Part shown: positions 1 through 8,197 of the stretch, one piece after another
Layout: each line of letters starts with the position of its first letter
Position numbering within the stretch: position 1 is the first letter of the stretch
Assembly: GCA_040758525.1 (NCBI GenBank)
Contig: JBFLVQ010000090.1
Coordinates: 1-19,881 of the forward strand
DNA: 19,881 nt
DNA from: JBFLVQ01 sp040758525
GTDB lineage: Bacteria; Acidobacteriota; Blastocatellia; Chloracidobacteriales; JADJPF01
Direction: 5' to 3'
Program-made: the position numbers and the translations under genes
The notes under the pieces: model-generated
Seen by the model: only the letters and a program-made list of their open reading frames with translations
Database searches by the model: none
Told to the model about the DNA's origin: nothing

Positions 1-506
1 AGCACTCCAATAATGATGAAGCGACTAGTACGAGTAAATAATAGGATCATAACCAGCAGTGAAAATTTCATGCCGGTTGCTCCTGCCGCTAATGTAGAGA
101 GCTTATAAGGTCCTACCAAGAGTGAAACCGTTGCTAAATATGTCGCGCCACGCTCGCTCTGAAAAAGTGTTACTAAAGATTGCCAAGCTGATTGCCCTCC
201 ACACAACTCGATCAGATGCTGACCAATCAAATCAACAAATCCATAACCTATACAGTAGGTCGCAACTCCACCCACGACAGAGGCAAATGCAAAGGTAAAA
301 GTAAGCCGTAGCCAGCGCCTGGGTGAACTAGCAATCAAGGCCGAGAGCATAGAATCGATTGGAATAGGCAATATTAGCGAGCCGAAGAAGACATAACAGA
401 AGATTGCCCAAAGCCCGCGTCGTTCTGCTATATGTCGCAGCCGAAGAGAGATTCTTTTTGTTTTTTGAAAAATATTAAATAGGATTTTGATCAGATTTAC
501 CCACAT
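1..506 (-). CDS. VTT-domain (YqaA/DedA-like) membrane protein, C-terminus cut by window start
   Basis: I translated this frame by hand; it stays open for 168 codons and runs off the window start. The N-terminus is basic and is followed by a hydrophobic stretch containing SLILPIPIDSML. A second hydrophobic block with a GGVATYCIGYG motif follows, then another ending LVGPYKLSTLAAGATGM. That order (re-entrant P-x-P-x-D loop, Gly-rich helix, GPYK-type loop) fits the VTT/SNARE-associated YqaA-DedA family of integral membrane proteins. Members are linked to lipid scrambling or envelope homeostasis in other bacteria; no substrate can be read here. The ATG at 506-504 is the likely start because an in-frame TGA lies three codons upstream at 515-513. 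It begins 19 bp after the stop of the phosphodiesterase-like gene on the same strand, so the two are probably cotranscribed. No strong ribosome binding site is visible. Confidence 0.72.
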   Translation of the reverse strand, partial: MWVNLIKILFNIFQKTKRISLRLRHIAERRGLWAIFCYVFFGSLILPIPIDSMLSALIASSPRRWLRLTFTFAFASVVGGVATYCIGYGFVDLIGQHLIELCGGQSAWQSLVTLFQSERGATYLATVSLLVGPYKLSTLAAGATGMKFSLLVMILLFTRTSRFIIIGV

Positions 507-525
507 ATTTACTCAGTATAAAAGA

Positions 526-2280
526 TCAAGCGCGTTGACGCGAGCGCAAATCTTCAACGACCTGTTGAACTGGCGTCAAGTACTGACTAAAAAATTGGTA
601 GAGTTCGTTTGGTCGTGTTACGCGTTCAAAAGCGAATTCTACCTTTCTAGGATAAATAATAAAGGCAAAGAGCTCATCCGTGGATAGCCCAGCATGACTA
701 CCACGCTCTCCTAAATAAGAGATGGTTCCCTGTCCTGACCCGTTGCCATAATTACCATATATAATCAGGTCACCAGCGCTGGGCATATTCATCAACTCTG
801 AAATTGCCCGCATTAGCAGCGGTCGGTAAGTGAGATTGTGAAACGGGCAGCCAACAACAATTTTGTTTGCATCGGCACGAAATTGCTGACCACGCCAGTA
901 GTATACTGCTCCTTCAGCATCCTGGGCGAGAATAATACCAATACCAGGTTGTCTGCTTAAGCGGGCAATTAGACCAGGGAAATAGGCTTCGATCTCCTCT
1001 ACCTTTACTCTATCTACCTTGTGGGTGAAGTAGACTAATATATTGGGACCGGCTGGGACAAACTTCACCTCATCTAAAAGCTTTGGTAGATTGATCTGTA
1101 TGGAAAGCAATTCTACATATTTATTCTTATATTTTACCAGATATTTTTCGCATAATTTTGCTAATGGTAGAGGTAGCATTGCCGTCGCTTCGCGAATACG
1201 TATAAGGCCGTGTAGTTGATCGGCAAAGCCATTTGCCTTGAGCATCTCTGCCGTAATAGGTTGCTGGCATTCCTTCTCTAGTCGAGAAGTCGCTAGTGTG
1301 CCAAGTATCAGGTTGGCAAGTGAAGTGTTAGAGACTTGATCGAAGGAGATCGCTTCTGCCATACCATGATCCGAAAGTATGTAAACATCATAGTTATATT
1401 CTGGCACACGTCGTACAGCACGGTAGATCTGTCGGATCGAGGCGTCAATTGCCTTCAAACTACGCATTGCAATACGGCTGCTAGGACCATACTTATGCGC
1501 AAAAACATCATAAGAAAGGTAATTGACAAAGATACGCGGTATTCCACGGTAGATATCGGTAGAGACTCCCATGGTTAGCAACTGTCGCCAGATAACGTGG
1601 AAAAAGAGATGATAAAGAATCTTCCTTGGTGAAGGCCACTCTTGTCGATAACGTATCAATTCCAGGAAACTATTGATCAGCTCATAAGCAAGCTCATAAA
1701 TCATCAATACAGCAATCTTGAATAACACCCAGAAGACAATCACATTGGGGATAAAGAACCATACCGTCTCCCAGTTGAAGCCGAGTTTTGGCACATATAA
1801 GCGTGAGAAGCTAGCCACCGAAGTCTCTGCATCGCCACTAAAAACAGCACCATAACAAGTACCACCTTTGAGCAATCCGGTCGCATCCTCCGCCTCTAGA
1901 CTCTCCACTAGTGCAGCATCACCAGGATCAGGAAAATGAATCTGTCGCTGCAGTCGCTTATCGTAATAGCGCCAAGCTGGGATATTGGGAATGCGTCCAT
2001 AGAAGAGACCGGCTTGAAATGCTGCTGTAGAGGTTGGTAGCGAACAGAAGAAAGGTGTCTCTTTAACAACACCACGTTGCAGCAACCGCCTTACAAAAGG
2101 CATGCGACCCTGCTTAAGGGCCAGTTCTAGATGGCGATGGGCTAGACCATCGATCTGAATAATGACGAAACGGCGCTGAGATGGGAGTGTGGGATCAACA
2201 CCACGCAACTTGCGTGTGAATCGATCGATCCAGCACTGTAAGGAAAGAGCCATATCATCCCAACGGCGCCAAGGCGACAT
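526..2280 (-). CDS. alkaline-phosphatase-superfamily membrane protein (type I phosphodiesterase/nucleotide pyrophosphatase-like)
   Basis: A 584-residue protein carrying the spaced metal-ligand motifs of the alkaline phosphatase superfamily. D44 sits in IIQIDGLAHRH, a Thr/Ser nucleophile cluster lies at 83-85 (LPTSTAAF), D258 and H262 are in NYLSYDVFAH, D304-H305 are in YILSDHGM, and H529 is in GERGSHAGL. All expected two-metal ligands appear present, so it is probably an active phosphohydrolase or phosphodiesterase. A long hydrophobic segment at about 172-199 interrupts the catalytic fold and should anchor it to the membrane. There is no clear N-terminal signal peptide, so its topology is uncertain. 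The start at 2280 is supported by a GGAG motif a few bases upstream; the Met at residue 10 is a weaker alternative. It is followed by a VTT membrane protein, which suggests a phospholipid or nucleotide-lipid substrate, by inference only. It could also be annotated simply as alkaline phosphatase family protein. Confidence 0.85.
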   Translation of the reverse strand: MSPWRRWDDMALSLQCWIDRFTRKLRGVDPTLPSQRRFVIIQIDGLAHRHLELALKQGRMPFVRRLLQRGVVKETPFFCSLPTSTAAFQAGLFYGRIPNIPAWRYYDKRLQRQIHFPDPGDAALVESLEAEDATGLLKGGTCYGAVFSGDAETSVASFSRLYVPKLGFNWETVWFFIPNVIVFWVLFKIAVLMIYELAYELINSFLELIRYRQEWPSPRKILYHLFFHVIWRQLLTMGVSTDIYRGIPRIFVNYLSYDVFAHKYGPSSRIAMRSLKAIDASIRQIYRAVRRVPEYNYDVYILSDHGMAEAISFDQVSNTSLANLILGTLATSRLEKECQQPITAEMLKANGFADQLHGLIRIREATAMLPLPLAKLCEKYLVKYKNKYVELLSIQINLPKLLDEVKFVPAGPNILVYFTHKVDRVKVEEIEAYFPGLIARLSRQPGIGIILAQDAEGAVYYWRGQQFRADANKIVVGCPFHNLTYRPLLMRAISELMNMPSAGDLIIYGNYGNGSGQGTISYLGERGSHAGLSTDELFAFIIYPRKVEFAFERVTRPNELYQFFSQYLTPVQQVVEDLRSRQRA

Positions 2281-2356
2281 CTACTATTCTCCTAACTCCA
2301 ATCTAGTAAATTCAGATAAACTGGTAATTATCCTCAATACCCTGCTCTACAATTCT

Positions 2357-2373
2357 GCATACAAAATGTATGC
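2357..2373. repeat. perfect hairpin-forming palindrome in divergent intergenic region
   Basis: GCATACA and TGTATGC arms of 7 bp flank a 3-base AAA spacer. It lies between two divergent genes and overlaps the -35 region of the promoter proposed for the rightward gene, so it could be an operator. No regulator is encoded nearby to support this. Confidence 0.35.
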
Positions 2374-2399
2374 CATGTAGAAATAGTTGCCTCTATACT
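2370..2399 (+). promoter_or_regulatory. possible sigma70-type promoter for the EEP-family gene
   Basis: The -35 is ATGCCA at 2370-2375 (4 of 6 consensus bases), the spacer is 18 bp, and the -10 is TATACT at 2394-2399 (5 of 6). Transcription would begin near 2406, giving a leader of about 60 nt before the ATG at 2467. A TAGAAT at 2422-2427 is an alternative -10 with a poorer -35. Confidence 0.35.
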
Positions 2400-2466
2400 A
2401 CCGCTTTGGGGTAAGTTTCGCTAGAATAGACGCTGTCATCTTTTTAATATTTGGGGTAAAAGTTTG

Positions 2467-3273
2467 ATGTCCGTTCTTTCCAGGTCTACAATCTCGTCCC
2501 GCACTATTAAGCGCGCCAGTACGCAAATGCCGACCGCCTTAAAACTGGTCACTTATAACATTCATAAATGTAAAGGAATTGATGGTCGTGTCTCAGCCTC
2601 ACGTATTGTTAGAGTTCTTGAAGAGATTGATGCTGATGTGATCGCTTTGCAGGAGGTTCACAATTACAAATCTGCTGAAGACGAAAGACAACAAGCAGAT
2701 TTTATTGCTAAAGCGCTAGGGATGCGTTGTATCAGTGGACCAAATATTGTTAATGATACTTATGAGTATGGCAATATTGTTCTCACACGATTGCCAATTG
2801 TGCTACATCATAATCACAATATCAGTGTAGGACGGCGCGAGCCACGTGGTTGCTTGCAAGTAGATATACAATTAGGCAACAGCTTGATACATATATTTAA
2901 TGCGCATTTTGGCACTGCCTATAGAGAGCGAGTGCGACAAGCACATACACTCTTTGAAGCAAAGATCCTCGCAGGTCTAGCTGGTTCACGCATTCTGCTG
3001 GGTGACTTCAATGATTGGTTCCCTGGCCAGGCTAGTCGCTTGTTAAGCAGACGTCTGCAGGATGCCTCATACGGAGTACTACGCGGTTGGCGTAAACGTA
3101 CTCACCCTTGTTTGCTACCTTTGTTTAAACTAGACAGAATATTCTATGAGCCTTCATTACAGCTACGCCACAGTTATGTACATCGTAGCCGCTTGGCACG
3201 CATTGCTTCCGATCATCTCCCTTTAGTGGCTCAGCTAGAATTGCCCACCGCCAGTCTAGGTAGTCAGACTTGA
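2467..3273 (+). CDS. endonuclease/exonuclease/phosphatase (EEP) family hydrolase
   Basis: A 268-residue protein with the complete EEP-fold catalytic set. N31 is in VTYNIHKCKG, E63 in ALQEVH, H147 in FNAHFGT, D170 and N172 in LLGDFNDW, a conserved D223 in KLDRIF, and D249-H250 in IASDHLPL. This family uses a metal-assisted D-H pair to cut phosphodiesters. Members act on DNA, inositol phosphates or sphingomyelin, and the bacterial subgroup with YNIHKCKG at the N-terminus is usually annotated only at family level. The in-frame TTG at 2464 directly precedes ATG 2467; I take the ATG, with the GGGG at about 2452-2456 as a plausible ribosome binding site. Met at 2527 is another possible start, just before the conserved core. 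There is no signal peptide or membrane segment. A glycosyltransferase follows 63 bp downstream on the same strand. Confidence 0.88.
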   Translation: MSVLSRSTISSRTIKRASTQMPTALKLVTYNIHKCKGIDGRVSASRIVRVLEEIDADVIALQEVHNYKSAEDERQQADFIAKALGMRCISGPNIVNDTYEYGNIVLTRLPIVLHHNHNISVGRREPRGCLQVDIQLGNSLIHIFNAHFGTAYRERVRQAHTLFEAKILAGLAGSRILLGDFNDWFPGQASRLLSRRLQDASYGVLRGWRKRTHPCLLPLFKLDRIFYEPSLQLRHSYVHRSRLARIASDHLPLVAQLELPTASLGSQT

Positions 3274-3301
3274 ACCAATTGCGATCATACCTATACTTCT
3301 A

Positions 3302-3317
3302 CGCTTAACGCTAAGCG
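3302..3317. repeat. small hairpin between EEP and glycosyltransferase genes
   Basis: CGCTTA and TAAGCG form a 6-bp stem with an ACGC loop in the 63-bp gap. There is no T-run after it, so it is not a typical terminator. It may stabilise or separate messages, or be chance. Confidence 0.25.
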
Positions 3318-3336
3318 CTAAGGTCCATCGCTTATT

Positions 3337-4530
3337 ATGACTATCTTCTATCTACTTATCGGATTGCTTGTCTTACAAGGGTTAATATCACTACGTGACG
3401 GCTTCCGTTACCTTGCTTATGTGCGGCGTAGTGTAGCTGCATCACTACCTGATTTCACACCACATGTGGCAATTATCGCACCCTGCAAAGGGCTAGATGA
3501 GAGTATGCATCACTACCTGCAATCGCTCTTTGAACTCGATTACCCACATTATCAGATTATCTTCAGCGTCGAGAGTAGCAGCGATGTGGCATTAGCAGAG
3601 ATCACACACTGGCAAGCACGTTACCCAGATATTTCCGCACGCTGTGTAGTGGCTGGGCGTAGCTATGATCGTGGTCAGAAGGTGCATAACCTGCTTGCTG
3701 CTGTTGCTGATATCTCTCCAGAGGTTGAGGCGTTGGTATTTGTTGACTCAGATATCCTCTTACCAAGGCACTGGCTACGTGCGCTGGTCGCACCTCTGAC
3801 GGATACCGCAGTAGGTGCGACTACTGGCTACCGTTGGTTTATCCCTGCTGATCACCGCTTTGTTACGCTTTTGCGCTCAAGCTGGAATGGCTCAGTCGCC
3901 ACTACGCTAGGCGAGCACAATAATAATTTTGCTTGGGGTGGTTCAATGGCAATTCTACGCACAACCTTTGAGCGTATAGAGGTGCGGCGCCACTGGCAAG
4001 GTACGGTAAGTGATGATTACGCGCTTACACGTGCAGTGAAAGAGGCGGGCCTTTATGTAAAATTTGTCCCTACCTGCCTAGTCCCTTCATTAGGAAGCTG
4101 CACACTTAGAGAGTTGCTGGAATTCACTACACGCCAGATCATCATCACACGAGTCTATTCTGGAGGATTATGGAAACTACTGCTTATTTCTAATCTACTC
4201 TTCAATCTAGTCTTCTTTCTTGGTGGTGTCTTCGCGCTTAGTGAATTGATCCAGGGCCATCACTGTCTGCCTTTGATTCTTATTGTAATAGTCTATCTAC
4301 TCACAGTTTGGAAAGGATACTTGCGTGTGCAAGCGGTTAAGCTTATCCTGGTCAACTATCAAAAAGAGATTGTGGGTGCTCGTTGGGGATACTATCTGCT
4401 TGCGCCAGTAGTGTCGTTGATCTATTTCTACAATCTGATCGGTTCCATATTTACCAACCGCATCACTTGGCGTGGAATCACCTACGAACTGCGCTCCGCT
4501 AATAAAACCGTGATTTTGCCTGAAAACTAA
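3337..4530 (+). CDS. family 2/21-type membrane glycosyltransferase, ceramide-glucosyltransferase-like
   Basis: A 397-residue processive-type GT-A glycosyltransferase. It starts with an N-terminal membrane helix (1-20). The GT-A domain has the nucleotide-sugar and metal motif VDSDILL (D137, D139), a probable acceptor-site GGSMAIL at 201-207, and the catalytic-base region SDDYAL (D226, D227). A R266-Q267...R272 segment stands where family members carry (Q/R)xxRW. Three or so C-terminal membrane segments lie at roughly 280-310, 310-327 and 360-382, and the protein ends in ITWRGITYEL, a tail frequent in ceramide-glucosyltransferase-like and hopanoid-associated bacterial enzymes. It should transfer a sugar from a nucleotide donor to a lipid on the cytoplasmic face of the membrane; the acceptor is unknown. 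It lies downstream of the EEP hydrolase, probably in one transcript. A generic GT2 annotation is the safe alternative. The ribosome binding site is weak, with AAGG about 13 bases upstream. Confidence 0.83.
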   Translation: MTIFYLLIGLLVLQGLISLRDGFRYLAYVRRSVAASLPDFTPHVAIIAPCKGLDESMHHYLQSLFELDYPHYQIIFSVESSSDVALAEITHWQARYPDISARCVVAGRSYDRGQKVHNLLAAVADISPEVEALVFVDSDILLPRHWLRALVAPLTDTAVGATTGYRWFIPADHRFVTLLRSSWNGSVATTLGEHNNNFAWGGSMAILRTTFERIEVRRHWQGTVSDDYALTRAVKEAGLYVKFVPTCLVPSLGSCTLRELLEFTTRQIIITRVYSGGLWKLLLISNLLFNLVFFLGGVFALSELIQGHHCLPLILIVIVYLLTVWKGYLRVQAVKLILVNYQKEIVGARWGYYLLAPVVSLIYFYNLIGSIFTNRITWRGITYELRSANKTVILPEN

Positions 4531-4551
4531 CGTTATAGAGAGATTTTGGTT

Positions 4552-4571
4552 AAACCTGACAGTGGTTTTTT
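4552..4571 (+). terminator. weak candidate rho-independent terminator after the glycosyltransferase
   Basis: AAACC (4552-4556) and GGTTT (4564-4568) form a 5-bp stem with a 7-base loop, running directly into a T tract ending at 4571. The stem is short and AT-rich, so efficiency would be low. Position just after the gene at 3337-4530 and before a new leader fits termination. Confidence 0.35.
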
Positions 4572-4624
4572 CATTCCTTTTAAGCCTCGCTTCGCGTATA
4601 GTATAGGCATACCGGATAGCATTT

Positions 4625-6151
4625 ATGGATCGAGCCAATACCACATTAAACGTTAAGATTGCTGGTCAAGACCTCTCAGGCGAAGCCTTCTTAGATATTG
4701 CTACGCTTGAGCCATTCGGCAATTTTGGTGTGATCATACATACCTGCCAACCGCTACGCTTAGGTGATGTTGTGCAGATCTGTGGAGCCGATGGGCAACA
4801 GATTGCCAGCGCAGAAGTGGTCTGGGTACGTACTGGCGATAAACCTGCTGTAGAGGCACTACTCTATCATAGTTTAGAAATGGGTCAGGCCAGTTATGCA
4901 GGAACAAATCTATCGGCGCCCACACCTATGCAGCCACTCCCTGCTACTACATTCACAAATAGTCCGCCCAACAGAGTGACACGCAACCTGGCAGACCAGA
5001 CTGTTGCCAACCTGAGCAGTAGTGAAGAGAGTATTCCCTGTCCAAGCTGTAGCAAGATGAATCCGCCTAATAATATCTCCTGTCGATACTGTGGTAGCTA
5101 TATTGCCTCCAATCTTGCAGGACCGCCTAGTCAAGGTAGTGGCGCGAGTCGTAGTGATGTTAAACCTACCGGGTCGCTTAGTATGGAGCGATCGCTATCA
5201 GCTTCACTCTCCTCCTCGCTATCACAGACTGGACCATTATCTACCGGTCCATTGAAACGGCTGCCACGTGAACGTAGTGAGACTGCTGCGCTAAAACCGA
5301 ACAAGATTCAGACTGAGCGTAAAAGCGTACGTATTGCTACACTCACACAGTATCGTAAGATCTCTTTTGCTGCGCTTATTGTGCTCTTGATTCTCTTTGC
5401 TGCTACGCTTGTCCCAGTAGGAACAACCACTCCCACACCCTTTGATCTGGTCGAACAGACCGGCTGCTTGGATATCAATTCGTTAAAGACCGAGCGAGAT
5501 AATACTAACTATGGAACAATGGAATACTGGACACAAGCTGACAATGGTGCCGTCCAATTCATCCCTCGCAGTGATATTACGATTAGTCAAGCAGCCGGAG
5601 AAATTAATACTGTACGGCAGAGTGGAGTAAAACTGCATGGTTATTGGTGCCCTAAGACACCTGCAACAATGGTTGAGAATCCTTCCTCCTCTCAGATACC
5701 GGCAAGCCTTGGACAAACCTGGGTGCTCAAACCAGTAGGAGCAAATGCAGACACATTAAGTGAAGTGACTTTACGATGGCAGAATGGCCGATTGCTTTTG
5801 CAGGAGTCTCTTAATCAGAAAATATTGGATCGCACTCAGGATATTAATAAAGCAAGCTATTACACAGGACTGCATAAGTTGGTGATAAAACTGAATGATC
5901 CAGGTGGTGTAGACTCCCCTGTATTGAAGGAATTCTCCTTCTATCTTTCTGAGCAGCAAGACACTATTGCAGCAGCAGAAGGAAGATTAACTAATGCCAC
6001 TTACCAGATCTATTTGGGTAGACCTACCAACCTACAAACCGAATCCTCGTTAGGCGTACGGCGTATCTTGACAATCGTACTAGGTATCGCCATTCTGGCT
6101 ACGCTAATCTATATTTCCATTAATTATCAACGTAGTCGCGCCCTTGCCTAA
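4625..6151 (+). CDS. PilZ-like / zinc-ribbon / two-TM protein of unknown function
   Basis: A 508-residue protein that I do not recognise as one family. In order: residues about 1-85 resemble a PilZ-type beta barrel (the pattern G-V-I-I, L-x-L-G-D-V-V, A-E-V-V-W-V), but without the usual arginine motif that binds cyclic-di-GMP. A disordered Thr/Pro/Ser linker follows. A zinc ribbon of four cysteines lies at 139, 142, 153 and 156 (CPSC...CRYC). A Ser/Gly/Leu-rich low-complexity region spans about 165-210. The first membrane helix is at about 246-266. An extracytoplasmic domain lies at about 267-478, with two Cys at 281 and 343 that might pair. A C-terminal membrane helix is at about 480-500, with a short basic tail. 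The cytoplasmic part therefore looks sensory and the outer part could bind a ligand or envelope partner. It stands alone, with 94 bp before it and a hairpin after the stop. The function is not known. Confidence 0.75.
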   Translation: MDRANTTLNVKIAGQDLSGEAFLDIATLEPFGNFGVIIHTCQPLRLGDVVQICGADGQQIASAEVVWVRTGDKPAVEALLYHSLEMGQASYAGTNLSAPTPMQPLPATTFTNSPPNRVTRNLADQTVANLSSSEESIPCPSCSKMNPPNNISCRYCGSYIASNLAGPPSQGSGASRSDVKPTGSLSMERSLSASLSSSLSQTGPLSTGPLKRLPRERSETAALKPNKIQTERKSVRIATLTQYRKISFAALIVLLILFAATLVPVGTTTPTPFDLVEQTGCLDINSLKTERDNTNYGTMEYWTQADNGAVQFIPRSDITISQAAGEINTVRQSGVKLHGYWCPKTPATMVENPSSSQIPASLGQTWVLKPVGANADTLSEVTLRWQNGRLLLQESLNQKILDRTQDINKASYYTGLHKLVIKLNDPGGVDSPVLKEFSFYLSEQQDTIAAAEGRLTNATYQIYLGRPTNLQTESSLGVRRILTIVLGIAILATLIYISINYQRSRALA

Positions 6152-6162
6152 GCTTTATATAT

Positions 6163-6178
6163 TAATGCAACCGCATTA
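6163..6178. repeat. hairpin just downstream of the zinc-ribbon membrane protein stop codon
   Basis: TAATGC and GCATTA make a perfect 6-bp stem with an AACC loop, 11 bases after the TAA stop. No T-run follows, so it would act as a 3' stabiliser or a rho-assisted end rather than a classic terminator. Confidence 0.35.
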
Positions 6179-6254
6179 GAGACAATTTCATCTTCAGCGG
6201 TAGACTGGAACTTGGTTGCAATGATAAAATAGCTCTATATTAGGCAAAAATCTT

Positions 6255-7196
6255 ATGAAACAAACGTTCACTTTTAGTCTGCTATCCGTCTCTATATTAA
6301 TCCTACTGTCGCTCTCTCCTTGGCCAGCGCGACCCGCAGCACAATCAGGCCGTAATACTGGTAGTGGAGAGAAGAGCGAACTGCTTAATGTTATTGTGCG
6401 TGCACAGGACGGCGAAGCGGCACGCGCTCTCAATCTTAACAAAGATCGTCTAATACTCTTTGATGGTGGCATTGAGCAACAGATCGAATATATGCGTGCC
6501 GACTCGACGGGCGCACGGCTAATTCTGCTGGTCGATAATACCCAAACACTACGTGCAGAACCGACGCAATTGCAGAAAGCGGCGCGTGCATTGATTAATG
6601 AAATGCTCCCAGGCGATGAGATGATGATTATCGCCTTTGATGAACAGGCCGAGATCTTGCAGGACTTCACAGAAAATAAGAATACGTTGCAGGCAGCAGT
6701 AGCAAAGTTTCGTCGCAAGGGTCTCCCTAAGCTTTATGATGCGCTGGCGGCCACAGTTGAAGATGCTTTTCGTCAACAACTGGGTGTGAATAAACGCTCG
6801 ATTGTGCTTCTCTCTGATGGTTATGATAGCAGTAGCGGTATCAAGTATGAGAATATTCTTGCTACTCTCCTTACTGAAAACATTGTAGTCTACGCCTTTC
6901 AAGCGCCCGATCGAACCTTTGGTGCGATTCGCCCACGTGATAGTGGTCCTAAACCGGTAGATGCAATTACTGGATTAGCAGAATCGACGGGGGGGCTGAT
7001 CTTTAAGATCGATAAAGAGAATGAGATTGCCGCTCATGCCAAGACCATCACCAATGAACTGCATGATGGTTGGTATACTCTTGCTTACACACCTAAGGGG
7101 ATCAATCCTATTAATGCGCGTCGTCTACTTATCACTTGTCCAGATGATAAGCTCTCGTTGCGCACTAAGAAGATGCATCCAGCACAGATCAGATAA
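6255..7196 (+). CDS. secreted VWFA-related domain protein (Acidobacteriota type)
   Basis: A 313-residue exported protein. The first 30 residues form a signal peptide (basic start, long hydrophobic core, cleavage near residues 28-30). A short beta-rich leader domain with FDGGIEQQI follows. A von Willebrand factor A domain spans from about residue 88: LILLVDNTQT gives the first MIDAS segment (D94, T96, T98), and LLSDGYDSSS gives the third (D188). The middle MIDAS threonine, expected before LYDAL, is replaced by Pro158, so metal binding may be weakened. The overall order and the WYTLAYTP near the C-terminus match the VWFA-related family that is greatly expanded in Acidobacteriota (TIGR03436-like). 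Its role is probably protein binding in the periplasm or at the surface; no partner is evident. The start follows a TTAGG about 10 bases upstream. A TTGGTT/TATATT pair at 6212-6241 is a possible promoter, but would leave almost no leader. Confidence 0.85.
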   Translation: MKQTFTFSLLSVSILILLSLSPWPARPAAQSGRNTGSGEKSELLNVIVRAQDGEAARALNLNKDRLILFDGGIEQQIEYMRADSTGARLILLVDNTQTLRAEPTQLQKAARALINEMLPGDEMMIIAFDEQAEILQDFTENKNTLQAAVAKFRRKGLPKLYDALAATVEDAFRQQLGVNKRSIVLLSDGYDSSSGIKYENILATLLTENIVVYAFQAPDRTFGAIRPRDSGPKPVDAITGLAESTGGLIFKIDKENEIAAHAKTITNELHDGWYTLAYTPKGINPINARRLLITCPDDKLSLRTKKMHPAQIR

Positions 7197-7199
7197 TAT

Positions 7200-8138
7200 T
7201 TAAGGCTGTTCTTCACTAGCCAACTGGGCTTTGCTTAGGTATGGAAAACGATCTAAGGTCGAGATAATAATTGCTACAATGATCAATGCACCACCGACAA
7301 AAGCACGCCAGTTTAGTCGCTCGCCCAATACCAAATAAGACACAAATGCGGCAAAGGCCGGCTCCAAACTAAAGATAATGCCTGTGCGTGTAGCCGGAAC
7401 ATGGCGTTGTGCGCGTGTTTGCACCAAAATCGTGCCAATGGTGGCGATGACAGAGAGATAGATTATTTGAGCAGCGATCTTGAAGTTCAATGGCCAATCA
7501 CTGCTTGCCAGCACAGGCAGTACACCTAGTGTCTGCAATACCATTAACGAGATCAGAAATAGTAATGCGGTTACAACAAGCTGCATCAATAACAATGGTT
7601 GGGTAGCGGTACGCCGTGTCCATACGCCTGTGTAGACAATATGTAAGGCCCAGAAACTGGTACCCAGAAGCGTAATCATATCTCCTAAATTAATTGACTC
7701 GCCACCCTGTGGCATTGTAAGCAGACCAAAACCAAAACAGGCAAGTGTGATCGCCACTATATGTCCAACTGTGATACGTGCCTCCATTAGGAAGTAGCTA
7801 AAAAATGGCACCAAGATCACATTTACACCGGTTACAAAAGCCGATTTGGCCGGTGTGGTGTAAACCAATCCGATCGCTTGTGTGAAGAACCCACCATAAA
7901 GCAACACTCCTAACACAATTCCACCCATTATTGCGATACGGTCTATACTACGCCAAATTCTATGTGAGATCAGCGCCAGTACTAGCGCAGCAACGAGAAA
8001 CCGCATACTCAAGTAGTTGAGTGGTGGTAACTGGCTTAATAGATCCTTGGCTAATACAAAAGTGGTGCTCCAGATTAACGTGATCAACACCAGGGCTAGA
8101 TCATATTTGAAATGGAAACGCGCTTCATCTTTTCTCAT
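7200..8138 (-). CDS. EamA/DMT-superfamily transporter (10 TM)
   Basis: A 312-residue, very hydrophobic protein with two tandem EamA repeats of about five helices each. The first repeat covers roughly residues 10-140, beginning LITLIWSTTFVLAK. The second covers about 152-295, with ALHIVYTGVW and the family signature PATRTGIIFSLEPAFAAFVSYLVLGERL. The drug/metabolite transporter superfamily exports amino acids, nucleosides or other small metabolites; sequence alone does not give the substrate. Length and topology are normal for the family. The gene ends only 3 bp from the stop of the converging VWFA gene, so there is no room for a dedicated terminator between them. It diverges from argS across a 134-bp intergenic region. 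The start at 8138 has a purine-rich GTGAGTAG directly ahead. Confidence 0.9.
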   Translation of the reverse strand: MRKDEARFHFKYDLALVLITLIWSTTFVLAKDLLSQLPPLNYLSMRFLVAALVLALISHRIWRSIDRIAIMGGIVLGVLLYGGFFTQAIGLVYTTPAKSAFVTGVNVILVPFFSYFLMEARITVGHIVAITLACFGFGLLTMPQGGESINLGDMITLLGTSFWALHIVYTGVWTRRTATQPLLLMQLVVTALLFLISLMVLQTLGVLPVLASSDWPLNFKIAAQIIYLSVIATIGTILVQTRAQRHVPATRTGIIFSLEPAFAAFVSYLVLGERLNWRAFVGGALIIVAIIISTLDRFPYLSKAQLASEEQP

Positions 8139-8197
8139 CTACTCACTATTTCCCTACTCTATATCAATCTACTCAAAATTACTCACGCAAGCTTGTA

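Noticed and set aside
4297..4644. 115-residue minus-strand frame over the glycosyltransferase end
   Set aside because: Antisense to the conserved GT tail and the adjacent intergenic hairpin; no ribosome binding site or recognisable domain.
5188..5196. GCGATCGC octamer, as in cyanobacterial HIP1
   Set aside because: I saw only one copy, within a coding region, so there is no sign of a HIP1-rich genome.
6194..6718. 174-residue open frame on the minus strand
   Set aside because: It lies antisense to the clear VWFA gene and its translation is a Cys/Ser/Ile-rich low-complexity string with no motif, as expected for a shadow frame.
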